Shown: piece after piece, positions 15,654-23,303 of the stretch
How the letters are laid out: each line of letters starts with the position of its first letter
Position numbering within the stretch: the first letter of the stretch is position 1
Notes under the pieces: model-generated
What the model saw: only the letters and a program-made list of their open reading frames with translations
The model's database searches: none
What the model was told of the DNA's origin: nothing
DNA from: Actinomyces sp.
GTDB taxonomy: Bacteria > Actinomycetota > Actinomycetes > Actinomycetales > Actinomycetaceae
Assembly (NCBI RefSeq): GCF_030524025.1
Contig: NZ_JAUNHI010000022.1
Span: forward strand, 1 to 43,299
Direction: 5' to 3'
DNA length: 43,299 nt
Made by a program: the position numbers and the translations under genes

Positions 15654-15980
15654 TCAGCGGACGCGGGCCAGGATCCTGGGGGCACGGCGGGCGTGGATCT
15701 CCGCCACCAGCTCGTCGTCCTCGCGCCGCAGCCAGGCCGTCCAGTCCGTCACCTCGGGGAAGCGGCGCAGCAGCGCCCGACGCTCCCGCTCGGTCAGGCC
15801 GCCCCACACGCCGAAGGAGGACTCGGTGTCCAGAGCCTCCGCCAGGCACTCCATGCGCACCGGGCAGGAGAAGCACAGTGAACGGGCGTCGCGCTGCTCC
15901 GCCCCCTTGCCGAAGAGCTGGTCAGGCTCGCCCCCCGAACAGGCGGCGCGAGCCGCCCAGGTCTGGTCGCTCGTCGTCAT
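15654..15980 (-). CDS. WhiB-family Fe-S transcription factor (WhiB4-like)
   Basis: A 108-residue WhiB protein. The four cluster ligands are C14, C36, C39 and C45 (CFSCPVRMEC), followed by the turn GVWGG (57-61) and the basic C-terminus RERRALLRRFPEV. The sequence after the turn and its position next to ponA match mycobacterial WhiB4, a redox-sensing regulator. GGGAGTGAG precedes ATG 15980. A direct repeat (TCAGCGGACGCGGGC at 15632 and 15654) overlaps the stop codon and suggests a small local duplication. The promoter and a CRP-like site lie in 16020-16075. Confidence 0.92.
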   Translation of the reverse strand: MTTSDQTWAARAACSGGEPDQLFGKGAEQRDARSLCFSCPVRMECLAEALDTESSFGVWGGLTERERRALLRRFPEVTDWTAWLRREDDELVAEIHARRAPRILARVR

Positions 15981-16019
15981 CTCTCACTCCCATGCGCAAG
16001 CCAGGGTGGCCGACCCCCA

Positions 16020-16035
16020 TGTCAGCCGCGTCACA
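16020..16035. promoter_or_regulatory. Putative CRP/GlxR site at the whiB promoter
   Basis: On the minus strand it reads TGTGA-CGCGGC-TGACA, 9 of 10 consensus bases of TGTGA-N6-TCACA. It overlaps the predicted transcription start of whiB: TACGGT (16047-16042, minus) as -10 with TTGGTC about 18 bases upstream as -35. This position suggests repression by the crp product. Bases 16050-16250 show no gene. Confidence 0.5.
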
Positions 16036-16270
16036 TCTCCGACCGTATGCCAATCGTCATTCATTGACCAAATCCTTGCCCCGAGGCCCCCGCCCCGACC
16101 GCGGCGCTGCAGGTGCGACCAAAGCCCGGCACGGCGCGGCCGCCGGTCCAGCCTGGGATCTACGTCCCAGGTTCAGCGCTCAGCGCAGCGCCCCCGCGCG
16201 CACCGGCAGGCCCATTGAGGGCGTCGTGGCCCACAGCGCCAACCGGGCGTCAGGCCGTATCGTGGTGACC

Positions 16271-18568
16271 ATGTCGACGTCTCCTCCCCGCGGCCGGTCA
16301 CTGTCACCCGCCCAGGTCGTCTCGATGCTGCTGGTCTTCCTGCTGCTGTCGAGCGCCGGCGGCCTGCTCACCGCGGGCTTCGCGATGCCCTTCGTGGGCG
16401 CCGCCTCGGCGCTGACCAACGCCTCCGCGCAGCTGTTCGACGAGCTGCCCGACGACTTCAACGTCCTCGAACCCTCCGAGATCTCGGTGATCCGCGCCTC
16501 CAACGGGCAGCAGATCACCCAGTTCTATGCCGAGAACCGCATCGTGGTGCCACTGTCGGAGATGTCGGTCAACATCCAGAACGCGATCATCGCGGTGGAG
16601 GACCAGCGCTTCTACCAGCACAAGGGGGTCGACCCGGCGGGCATCGTGCGCGCCGTCGTGTCCAACGCCAACTCCGGTGACACCCAGGGCGCCTCAACCC
16701 TGACCCAGCAGTACGTGCGCAACGTGCTCATCGAGGCCGGCCTGCGCAGCGACGACTCCGCCGCGATCGCCGCGGCGAAGGCTCCCACCGTCGCCCGCAA
16801 GCTCCGCGAGATCAAGTACGCCCTGACCCTGGAGCAGAAGTACACCAAGCAGCAGGTCCTCGAGGGCTACCTCAACATCGCCGCCTTCGGCCCCTCGACC
16901 TACGGCGTCGAGGCCTCCTCGCGCTACTACTTCTCGCACTCGGCCGCCGAGCTGACGATCCCCGAGGCGGCCCTGCTGGCCGGCATCACCAACGCCCCGG
17001 GCGCCTACGACCCGGAGACCTACCCGGACAAAGCCAAGTCCCGGATGGACTGGGTCCTCAAGAAGATGTACGAGGAGCAGTTCATCACCGAGGAGGACTA
17101 CCAGGCGGGCCTGGCGACCCAGATCTCCGACATGCTCCGGATCACCTCGACTCCCGGCGGCTGCGCCGCGGCCGGGAGCGCGGCCTACTTCTGCGAGTAC
17201 GTCGTCTCTGAGATCGAGAACTCCGAGCTCTACGGCGCCTCGGAGGCCGAGCGCCGCCAGCTGCTCCTGCGCGGAGGGCTCGACATCACGACCACGATCG
17301 ACCTGGACAAGCAGGCGGCGGCGGACGCCGCCGTCCAGGAGTACGTGCCCACGGGCGACGCCTCCGGGGTCAAGGCCGCGCTGGCCTCGGTCGAACCGGG
17401 GACCGGCAGGATCCTGGCACTGAGCCAGAACACCACCTACGGCGAGGCGACCTCCGGGGACTCCTCGACGACGCAGATCTCCCTCAACGTCGACGCCTCC
17501 CACGGCGGCATGGAGAACAGTGACGGCACGAGCGGCTTCCAGCCCGGATCGACCTTCAAGGCCTTCGTCCTGGCCCAGTGGTACGCCTCGGGGCGATCAG
17601 GCTACGAGACGATGAACACCGACCCCACCACCTTCCCGGCCTCGACCTGGACGATCTCGTGCGACCCGTCCAAGGCCGACTCCTGGAAGGTCGGCAACGC
17701 CAACTCCTCCGAGGGCGGGACGCACAACGTCATCCAGAACACCGCCATGTCGATCAACGTCGGTTACGCCAGGATGACCTCCAAGCTCGACATCTGCGAC
17801 ATCACGGGGCTGGCCGCCAAGATGGGGGTGACCAACAACGGCGGTGAGGCCCTGTCCCCCTCGCCCTCGATCGCACTGGGATCCCAGGAGGTCACGCCCC
17901 TGCAGATGGCCAACGCCTACGCGACCTTCGCCGCCAGCGGCCTGTACTGCAAGCCGATCGCCATCGACAAGATCGTCGACACCGACGGCAACGAGATGCC
18001 CGTGCCCTCGGCCGAGTGCACCCAGGCGATGGATGCCACCGCGGCCAACCGCACAACGGCCACGCTCCAACAGGTGCTCACCTCCCAAGGCACCGGACGC
18101 AACGCCATCCTTGCCGGCGGACGCCCCGCAGCGGGCAAGACCGGGACGACGGAGAGGATGGACAACGCCTGGTTCGTCGGCTACACTCCGCAGCTGGCCG
18201 CAGCGGTGTGGCTCGGCCACTCCGAGGGCTACTCGCCGATGGACGACCAGTGGATCGGCGGGCGCTACTACTCCACGATGTACGGCTCGGACGCTCCGGC
18301 CCCCCTGTGGAAGATGTACATGGACGCCGCCCTCGGCTCGGCGGCGGTCGAGGGCTTCCCCCAGGTGAGCCTGGGCGCCGGCTCATCGTCGTCCTCCTCC
18401 TCGTCATCGTCCTCCACATCCTTCCAGTCCAACCGGGAGGGGAACACCTCTGACGGTCAGGCGACACAGGAGGCGCAGGAGCCCGCGCAGCCCGAGGAGC
18501 CGGTGGTCGTTGAGGAGCAGGAGGGCGCCAGGGCGCCCGAGGAGCAGGCCATCACGGAGGACGACTGA
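16271..18568 (+). CDS. Bifunctional penicillin-binding protein (PonA-type, class A)
   Basis: A 765-residue peptidoglycan synthase. After a cytoplasmic tail comes one membrane helix (about 14-45). The glycosyltransferase domain has the catalytic E110 in EDQRFYQHKG and STLTQQYVRN. The transpeptidase domain has S427-T-F-K, SIN (AMSINVGYA) and K623-T-G-T. Mycobacterial PonA2 ends in a PASTA domain; here the tail is a run of 11 serines and a Glu/Pro/Gln-rich segment with no PASTA. ATG 16271 lies seven bases after TATCGT, so it may be leaderless. The stop touches the next gene (TGAGATG), so the two are co-transcribed. Confidence 0.95.
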   Translation: MSTSPPRGRSLSPAQVVSMLLVFLLLSSAGGLLTAGFAMPFVGAASALTNASAQLFDELPDDFNVLEPSEISVIRASNGQQITQFYAENRIVVPLSEMSVNIQNAIIAVEDQRFYQHKGVDPAGIVRAVVSNANSGDTQGASTLTQQYVRNVLIEAGLRSDDSAAIAAAKAPTVARKLREIKYALTLEQKYTKQQVLEGYLNIAAFGPSTYGVEASSRYYFSHSAAELTIPEAALLAGITNAPGAYDPETYPDKAKSRMDWVLKKMYEEQFITEEDYQAGLATQISDMLRITSTPGGCAAAGSAAYFCEYVVSEIENSELYGASEAERRQLLLRGGLDITTTIDLDKQAAADAAVQEYVPTGDASGVKAALASVEPGTGRILALSQNTTYGEATSGDSSTTQISLNVDASHGGMENSDGTSGFQPGSTFKAFVLAQWYASGRSGYETMNTDPTTFPASTWTISCDPSKADSWKVGNANSSEGGTHNVIQNTAMSINVGYARMTSKLDICDITGLAAKMGVTNNGGEALSPSPSIALGSQEVTPLQMANAYATFAASGLYCKPIAIDKIVDTDGNEMPVPSAECTQAMDATAANRTTATLQQVLTSQGTGRNAILAGGRPAAGKTGTTERMDNAWFVGYTPQLAAAVWLGHSEGYSPMDDQWIGGRYYSTMYGSDAPAPLWKMYMDAALGSAAVEGFPQVSLGAGSSSSSSSSSSSTSFQSNREGNTSDGQATQEAQEPAQPEEPVVVEEQEGARAPEEQAITEDD

Positions 18569-18569
18569 G

Positions 18570-19622
18570 ATGGCGCCACGCCTGACGGTGCCGACCGCGC
18601 TGGGCACGGTCGGCCTGGCCGGGGCGGGACTGCTCGGTTACGCCCTGCTGGAGGCCCGATGGCCGGTTCTGCGGCGCGTCGACGTGCCGGTCCTGGCCCG
18701 CGGTGAGCAGCCGCTGACCATCCTGCACCTGTCCGACCTCCACCTCACCGACCGCACCGAGGCCAGGGTGGCCTGGGTGCGCGATCTTGCCCGTCTGCGC
18801 CCCGACGTCGTCGTCAACACCGGCGACAACCTGTCCTTCGCCTCCGGGCTGGAGCCCCTGCGCCACGCCCTGGAGCCCTTCACGGGCCTGCCGGGCGCCT
18901 TCGTCCTGGGCGACCACGACTACCGCACGACGGTCTTCAAGCTGCCGACGCGCTACCTGCTGCGCGACCCGCGCACGGCGAACGACCCCGCGCGGGAGGC
19001 GGCGATCGAGGAGCTGCCCTGGGAGGAGTTGCGTAACCTCCAGGCCGACGGCGGCTGGGTCGACCTGACCAATGCGCGCGGCTCGCTCGAGGTCGGTGGA
19101 CGCCGCATCGCCCTGGTCGGCGTCGATGACCCCCACGCCGACCGCGACGTCTACCCGGCACCGCAGGTCAGCCCAACGCCGGCGGAATCCTCCGCACCTG
19201 CGGTGCTCGGCAGCGACGGCGAGCCGCTGCGGCTGGGTCTTCTTCACGCCCCCTACCGGCGGGTCCTGGACGCCATGGCGGCCGAGGGGGTCGGCTTTGC
19301 CATGGCCGGGCACACCCACGGCGGCCAGCTGTGCCTGCCCGGTGCCGGCGCCCTCGTCACCAACTGCGACCTGGACCGCGGCCGCGCCTCCGGGCTGTCG
19401 AGGTGGCCCGTGCCGGCCGTCGGCGACCACGAGGGTGCCACAGGTGACCGCGTGGGTGCCAGCGGCAGCCGGGGCGGTGCGGGCCGGCCGGGAACAGGCG
19501 ACAGCGACACCCAGGACATGTACCTGCACGTCTCCGCGGGCCTGGGCACGAGCCCGTACACCCCGGTCCGCGTCGCCTGCCGACCCGAGGCCACGCTGCT
19601 CACGCTGCTGCCCGCCTCCTAA
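18570..19622 (+). CDS. Membrane-anchored metallophosphoesterase
   Basis: A 350-residue calcineurin-like phosphoesterase (YkuE type). It has an N-terminal hydrophobic anchor (about 8-26). The metal-binding motifs in order are HLSDLHL, NTGDNL, LGDHDY (the family GNHE/D motif has Asp in place of Asn) and AGHTHGGQL. An insertion of about 40 Gly/Ser/Asp-rich residues precedes the last strand. It starts one base after the ponA stop and is probably translationally coupled. In mycobacteria the neighbour of ponA2 (Rv3683) is of the same type. The substrate is unknown, possibly lipid- or wall-linked. Confidence 0.9.
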   Translation: MAPRLTVPTALGTVGLAGAGLLGYALLEARWPVLRRVDVPVLARGEQPLTILHLSDLHLTDRTEARVAWVRDLARLRPDVVVNTGDNLSFASGLEPLRHALEPFTGLPGAFVLGDHDYRTTVFKLPTRYLLRDPRTANDPAREAAIEELPWEELRNLQADGGWVDLTNARGSLEVGGRRIALVGVDDPHADRDVYPAPQVSPTPAESSAPAVLGSDGEPLRLGLLHAPYRRVLDAMAAEGVGFAMAGHTHGGQLCLPGAGALVTNCDLDRGRASGLSRWPVPAVGDHEGATGDRVGASGSRGGAGRPGTGDSDTQDMYLHVSAGLGTSPYTPVRVACRPEATLLTLLPAS

Positions 19623-19737
19623 GCCGCCGGTGCGCCGGAGGCGCGGCGCAACCTCCCTTCGGGCGGACGTGACGCAGGACTCAGCAAGGCGATTTCCCTC
19701 CCCCACCTGCCGATGGATATAGTGTCTGCGCTGCACA

Positions 19738-19803
<66 letters not shown>

Positions 19804-19811
<8 letters not shown>

Positions 19812-19963
19812 CGACGAGGACGCCCGCGAGCTTGCTCGTGAGGCGTCGGAGGAGGAAGGGGTTGCAGGCCCCCCCCGGGCCGAACACCCCGACGACGAGG
19901 ACGCCCGCGAGCTTGCTCGTGAGGCGTCGGAGGAGGAAGGGGTTGCAGGCCCCCCGGGCCGAA
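19804..19963 (+). repeat. 81-bp tandem repeat that begins inside the tRNA 3' end
   Basis: Unit 1 (19804-19884, 81 bp) and unit 2 (19885-19963, 79 bp) are identical except for a C-run of 8 versus 6. Each starts with CACCCCGA, the last 8 bases of the tRNA gene. Each contains a near-perfect hairpin (GACGCC...CTTG...GGCGTC) with one G-U pair. Only the short CACCCCGA core repeats the tRNA, so this is not a full attachment-site duplication. Confidence 0.85.
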
Positions 19964-19976
19964 CACCCGTCAGCAT

Positions 19977-20007
19977 GTGGCTGCCGTCTGAGACGGCAGC
20001 CACTTTT
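19977..20007 (+). terminator. Intrinsic terminator after tRNA-Pro and repeats
   Basis: An 11-bp stem (GTGGCTGCCGT, 19977-19987, with 19993-20003), 5-base loop and TTTT. It is one of the few hairpins in the window with a U-tract. It would end the tRNA-Pro transcript, which then carries the repeats as a 3' trailer. Confidence 0.85.
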
Positions 20008-20095
20008 CGTTGGAACGATGACCCACAACACGATCGCCGGGCACCCGCCCCCGCCAGGTCCGCCCGCCCGAGCACACCAACACCGCCCTTGACGC

Positions 20096-20257
20096 CTACA
20101 CCAAGTCGCACAGCACCACCGCCGCCAGTGCCGTCATCCGGCCCTCGAGGCCTACCTCACAGACCAGGACACCCCGCCGCCTGACGGCGTCGGCCTCTCG
20201 TTCCCCGCCGATCCCCACGAGCGCCCGTACCCGGGACAGCACCTCACCGGTGGTCAC
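20096..20257 (-). CDS. Short hypothetical protein coupled to the excisionase-like gene
   Basis: A 53-residue reading frame beginning with GTG 20257 overlapping the previous stop (GTGA). It reads VTTGEVLSRVRALVGIGG and ends LAAVVLCDLV. I do not recognise it. Overlap and codon use suggest it was once translated with the upstream gene; it could also be the N-terminus of a truncated replication or mobility protein. Bases 20008-20095 hold nothing I can name. Confidence 0.35.
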   Translation of the reverse strand: MTTGEVLSRVRALVGIGGEREADAVRRRGVLVCEVGLEGRMTALAAVVLCDLV

Positions 20258-20481
20258 CGGCCGCGCCCCACAGACTCCAGGGTCTGAACCCGTTGCCTCT
20301 CGAGCCAGGCGACGACATCGCTCACACGGGAGCGGACCGCACCCTTGAGCCGGACGTAGGCGGGACCGCGGATGGTGGAGCGCCAGTTGTCGAGCGTCCG
20401 GGACGACAGCGAGAGCATCACCGCCAGCTCCTTGACGGTAAGCATGTTCTCCCGGCGCTCCATCTGCGTGCTGTCTGTCAT
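20254..20481 (-). CDS. Excisionase-like helix-turn-helix protein
   Basis: A 75-residue MerR/HTH_17-type DNA-binding protein: LTVKELAVMLSLSSRTLDNW is the winged-helix recognition region, followed by PAYVRLKGAVRSRVSDVVAW. Proteins of this size act as excisionases or AlpA-type regulators of integrative elements. It lies 0.44 kb from tRNA-Pro, which fits a decayed element inserted there. No integrase is present. The start 20481 (MTDSTQMERRENM) follows a weak GGGGTGG; further in-frame starts exist up to 20514. Confidence 0.7.
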   Translation of the reverse strand: MTDSTQMERRENMLTVKELAVMLSLSSRTLDNWRSTIRGPAYVRLKGAVRSRVSDVVAWLERQRVQTLESVGRGR

Positions 20482-20598
20482 CGCCACCCCTACCCACGAG
20501 GATCGCATACGCAAGAGTCATGTCCCGGTAGTGGTCGGAACACCTGTGGAGGCGGTCGGCGCAGCCCAGGAAACCGGTCCGGTTCGCGGCAAACAGGT

Positions 20599-20753
20599 TC
20601 ACTCGGCGCGCTCAGGGGCCCTCAACGCCTCCAGGCACAACCGGACCACTCGCTCCTTAAGCTCCTCGACACTTCCTCGGTGCTGCCATGATCCCCACCC
20701 CTCCGTGGACTCATACCCTCCACCACACCCAGGACAATCCAGTTATCGGTTCA
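20599..20753 (-). pseudogene. Remnant of an IS3-type element (5' end of OrfA)
   Basis: Read on the minus strand, ATG 20689 gives MAAPRK, then a frame change gives VEELKERVVRLCLEALRAPE and a stop at 20599. This is the start of an IS3-family OrfA helix-turn-helix protein with a frameshift and early loss of the rest. The motif TGAACCG at 20753-20747, about 60 bases upstream, resembles the left inverted repeat of actinobacterial IS3 elements. The right end and OrfB are absent, so the element is dead. Confidence 0.6.
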
Positions 20754-20997
20754 GGCCGGAGGGCTTGCGGAGGGCGGGTGCCTGGGTGGGGTTGTGGCTG
20801 GCGGCGGGGCGGCGGCGCGGGCGGTCACGGTGTCCTTGATCTGTCGGGCCGTGCGGGTGGTGGCCGGCCCAGATGACCGCCACCGGGCGCCGTCATGCGC
20901 ACCGGGGCGCCCGGGCGGGTGTGCTGGTGCGGGCCTGAAGGGGTGCCTTGCACATGATCACCCCGTGACGGTGGGGGTGGATCCTTGAGAACCCGCT
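20754..20997. other. Gene-free accessory stretch
   Basis: I see no coding gene, RNA or clear repeat here. Base composition drifts between G-rich and C-rich blocks, and the reading frames lack family signatures and ribosome binding sites. Confidence 0.5.
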
Positions 20998-21015
20998 GTT
21001 TTATGATCGTTTTGT
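20998..21015 (-). repeat. AT-rich 18-mer, copy 1
   Basis: On the minus strand it reads ACAAAACGATCATAAAAC and differs by one base from 40030-40047 (plus strand). Its AT content is striking in this GC-rich window. The core AACGATCATT-like sequence is partly palindromic around GATC, as in a dimeric regulator site. Confidence 0.55.
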
Positions 21016-21033
21016 AGCAGCCGGCGCACGTTG

Positions 21034-21066
21034 AAATGTGCACCGGGCACCTCGATGCACATTTTT
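21034..21066 (+). terminator. Hairpin with T-run
   Basis: AAATGTGCA (21034-21042) pairs with TGCACATTT (21056-21064) around a 13-base loop, followed by further Ts. It looks like an intrinsic terminator but no gene precedes it, so it may belong to lost sequence. Confidence 0.5.
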
Positions 21067-21301
21067 GGGCTCCACCGCCGCCGCGGCAGCCATGGCCGGC
21101 GGAGGAATTCGGCGGGATTCCGCGGTTCCCCCTCGACACATCCCACCCACCACTCCACTGTTATGTGCATCACCCGACCATGGGGGTGAGGTAACGATCC
21201 CTCCCCGGCGCCCGGGCACCGGCTACCACCAGTGGTACGCGTGTCGTGCGCAAGGCCTTTGGGGCAATGTCCAGGCTGTCACCGATTCTCGCCGGGTTCC
21301 C

Positions 21302-21434
21302 GGTGTGGGTCCACGTGCTGCCCACACCAGACCCATGGACGTAACCGTCGGGCCTGCGCCCGGCCGCGCCATATGTACCGATCTCGAGGTGCCACATCTC
21401 TCGACCTCGAGGTGCCATGTCTCCCGATCTCGGG
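21302..21434 (+). repeat. Dispersed 23-bp repeat, locus A
   Basis: Two full tandem units (21380-21402 and 21403-21425) of the pattern GATCTCGAGGTG...ATATGTCCC are flanked by a partial unit (CCATATGTACC, 21369-21379) and a truncated end (GATCTCGGG, 21426-21434). A perfect 8-bp hairpin GGTGTGGG/CCCACACC (21302-21309, 21321-21328) lies just upstream. The same family occurs at 25.47, 25.72 and 43.25 kb. Elsewhere in 21067-21595 there is only a small TACCAC/GTGGTA dyad at 21224-21237. Confidence 0.75.
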
Positions 21435-21595
21435 CAGGGCACGAGGTCCCGCCTGACATGCCCGCCCACCACCGGGCCCCACCTGCCCGTCGATACCCGC
21501 CGTGCAGACTTCTCCGCCCTCCGGTCCCGCCTGCCGCACCGCCGTGCCGACCTCCAGCGCATAGGATCGGGGCGTCCGGCCCCCGGAGGAGACAC

Positions 21596-23152
21596 ATGCG
21601 CATCACGCACCTGCACCGCCTCGAGCTCAGCCTTTTCCCGATCATGTCGGTGCTGTTCGTCGTCTGGACCGTGCTGGTCATCACCGACGGGGCCCGCACT
21701 CTGGATACCCACCTGCGCCCGCCGCTGCTGGATCCGCGCTCGGCCCCGGGGCAGATCTCCGAGGCGTTCTCGCTGCTCACCCACCCCTTCGTCATCTTCC
21801 CGGCGATCGGCGTGGCTGCCTATCTGTCCTTCCAACGCAGGATGCGCCGCCTGGCGGTGGCCCTGGGGGTCGCGGCGCTGGCAATCCCCCTGCAGGGACT
21901 GCTCGCCTTCTGGATCGACCGGCCCCGCCCGCCGACGGCCTTCGCCGACTCGATCTCCCACGTCGGCGGTGCCTACCCTGCCAGCCATGTCACGGCTGTG
22001 ACTGTCGGGGCCTGGGTGCTCATGACCCTCGCCCGGGCCCACCGGCGCCCCGGGTCCTCGATGGCCCGGTCCGCGATCCTCGCCACGACCGCCGTCACGC
22101 TGACCGCCGTCTGCCAGTGGACGATGGGCCTGACCTACGTCTCCGATGTCATCGGCGGCCTCCTCCTGGGAGCGGCGGTGGCCAACCTCGCGCTGCTCGT
22201 CGGCGGGGTGGACACCATCCTGTCCAACTGGGCCCGTCTGGGCCTGCCCGAGGGCGACATCGACAAACGCGCAGCCATCGTCTTCAACCCCACGAAGTTC
22301 GACGACCTGTCACTGCTGCGCCGACGCGTCGAGTCCGAGGTTCTCGCCGCCGGCTGGCAGCCCACCGTGTGGTTGGAGACCACGCCGGACGACCCGGGCC
22401 ATGAGGCCGCACGCCGCGCACTGGACACGGGGGTCGACGTCGTCCTGGTCGCGGGGGGCGACGGGACTGTACGGGCCGTGTCTGCAGAGCTGTCTGGCAC
22501 CGGCACTCCGATGGCCCTCCTGCCCTCGGGCACGGGCAACCTCCTGGCCCGTAACCTCGGGATCCCCCTCGACATCGACGACGCCCTGCGCCTGGCCCTG
22601 ACCGGCGCCGCCCGCAGCATCGACGTCGTGCGCGCCCGCACCGACGACGCCGACGAGCGCTTCGTCGTCATGGCGGGGCTGGGCCTGGACGCGCAGATCA
22701 TGGACGCAACCAACGACGGGCTCAAAAAGGTCATCCGTGCGGGAGCCTACGCCGTGGCCGCCGTCCAGAACGCCGTGCCCAACCCCTTCCCGGCCACGGT
22801 CACCCTCGACGACGGCGAGCCCACCGAGCAGGACGTCGTCATGGTCCTTGTGGGCAACGTGGGCACGATCACGGCAGGAATGACGCTCTTCCCCCAGGCC
22901 TCGCCCTCCGACGGCCGGATCGACCTCATGCTCGCCAGCCCGGACAAGGTCATCGACTGGGCCCGGCTGGGTGCCCAGATCCTCACCGGCAAGGACATGG
23001 AGGGCTTCGCCACCTTCTCAGCCGCCCGGTTGCACATCGAGACCGACGAGCCGGTGCCCTTCGAACTCGACGGCGACACCGCCGGCACCACCCGGTCCCT
23101 GACAGTGGAGGTCGAGCCCGGGGCCCTGCGTGTCATCGCCCCCGACGCCTGA
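21596..23152 (+). CDS. PAP2-like membrane domain fused to diacylglycerol/lipid kinase
   Basis: A 518-residue fusion. Residues 1-210 form about six membrane segments with PAP2 features: DRPRPP (108-113), YPASH (127-131) and SDVIGG (183-188). The first-motif Lys and the third-motif Arg and His (normally R...GxHxxxD) are absent; the region reads QWTMGLTYVSD. Residues 225-518 are a DAGK catalytic domain with NPTKF, VAGGDGT (285-291) and PSGTGNLLARN. The kinase is probably active in phosphatidic acid or other lipid phosphorylation at the membrane; the PAP2 part may only anchor it. GGAGGA (21585-21590) sets the start, and TAGGAT (21562-21567) is a likely -10. Confidence 0.9.
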   Translation: MRITHLHRLELSLFPIMSVLFVVWTVLVITDGARTLDTHLRPPLLDPRSAPGQISEAFSLLTHPFVIFPAIGVAAYLSFQRRMRRLAVALGVAALAIPLQGLLAFWIDRPRPPTAFADSISHVGGAYPASHVTAVTVGAWVLMTLARAHRRPGSSMARSAILATTAVTLTAVCQWTMGLTYVSDVIGGLLLGAAVANLALLVGGVDTILSNWARLGLPEGDIDKRAAIVFNPTKFDDLSLLRRRVESEVLAAGWQPTVWLETTPDDPGHEAARRALDTGVDVVLVAGGDGTVRAVSAELSGTGTPMALLPSGTGNLLARNLGIPLDIDDALRLALTGAARSIDVVRARTDDADERFVVMAGLGLDAQIMDATNDGLKKVIRAGAYAVAAVQNAVPNPFPATVTLDDGEPTEQDVVMVLVGNVGTITAGMTLFPQASPSDGRIDLMLASPDKVIDWARLGAQILTGKDMEGFATFSAARLHIETDEPVPFELDGDTAGTTRSLTVEVEPGALRVIAPDA

Positions 23153-23303
23153 GGCCGGTCCCGCGCGCCCCCTCCTGCCCGGGACCGGACTCGTGCAGTC
23201 ACGCCGTCCCGCCCGACTCCCGCCGGAGACGCCCCGGACACCCCGGGTCACGGGCTCCTCTAGACTGACGCCGCCCCGTCGTCGACCCGCAGGAGCCCCA
23301 CTG

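Noticed and set aside
15632-15668. 15-bp direct repeat at the whiB stop as an insertion footprint
   Set aside because: Only 22 bases apart and no element ends nearby; simple local duplication is enough.
21038-21595. N-terminal extension of the PAP2-kinase fusion by about 185 residues
   Set aside because: It would run through hairpins and 23-bp repeats; the ribosome site and first membrane helix fit 21596.
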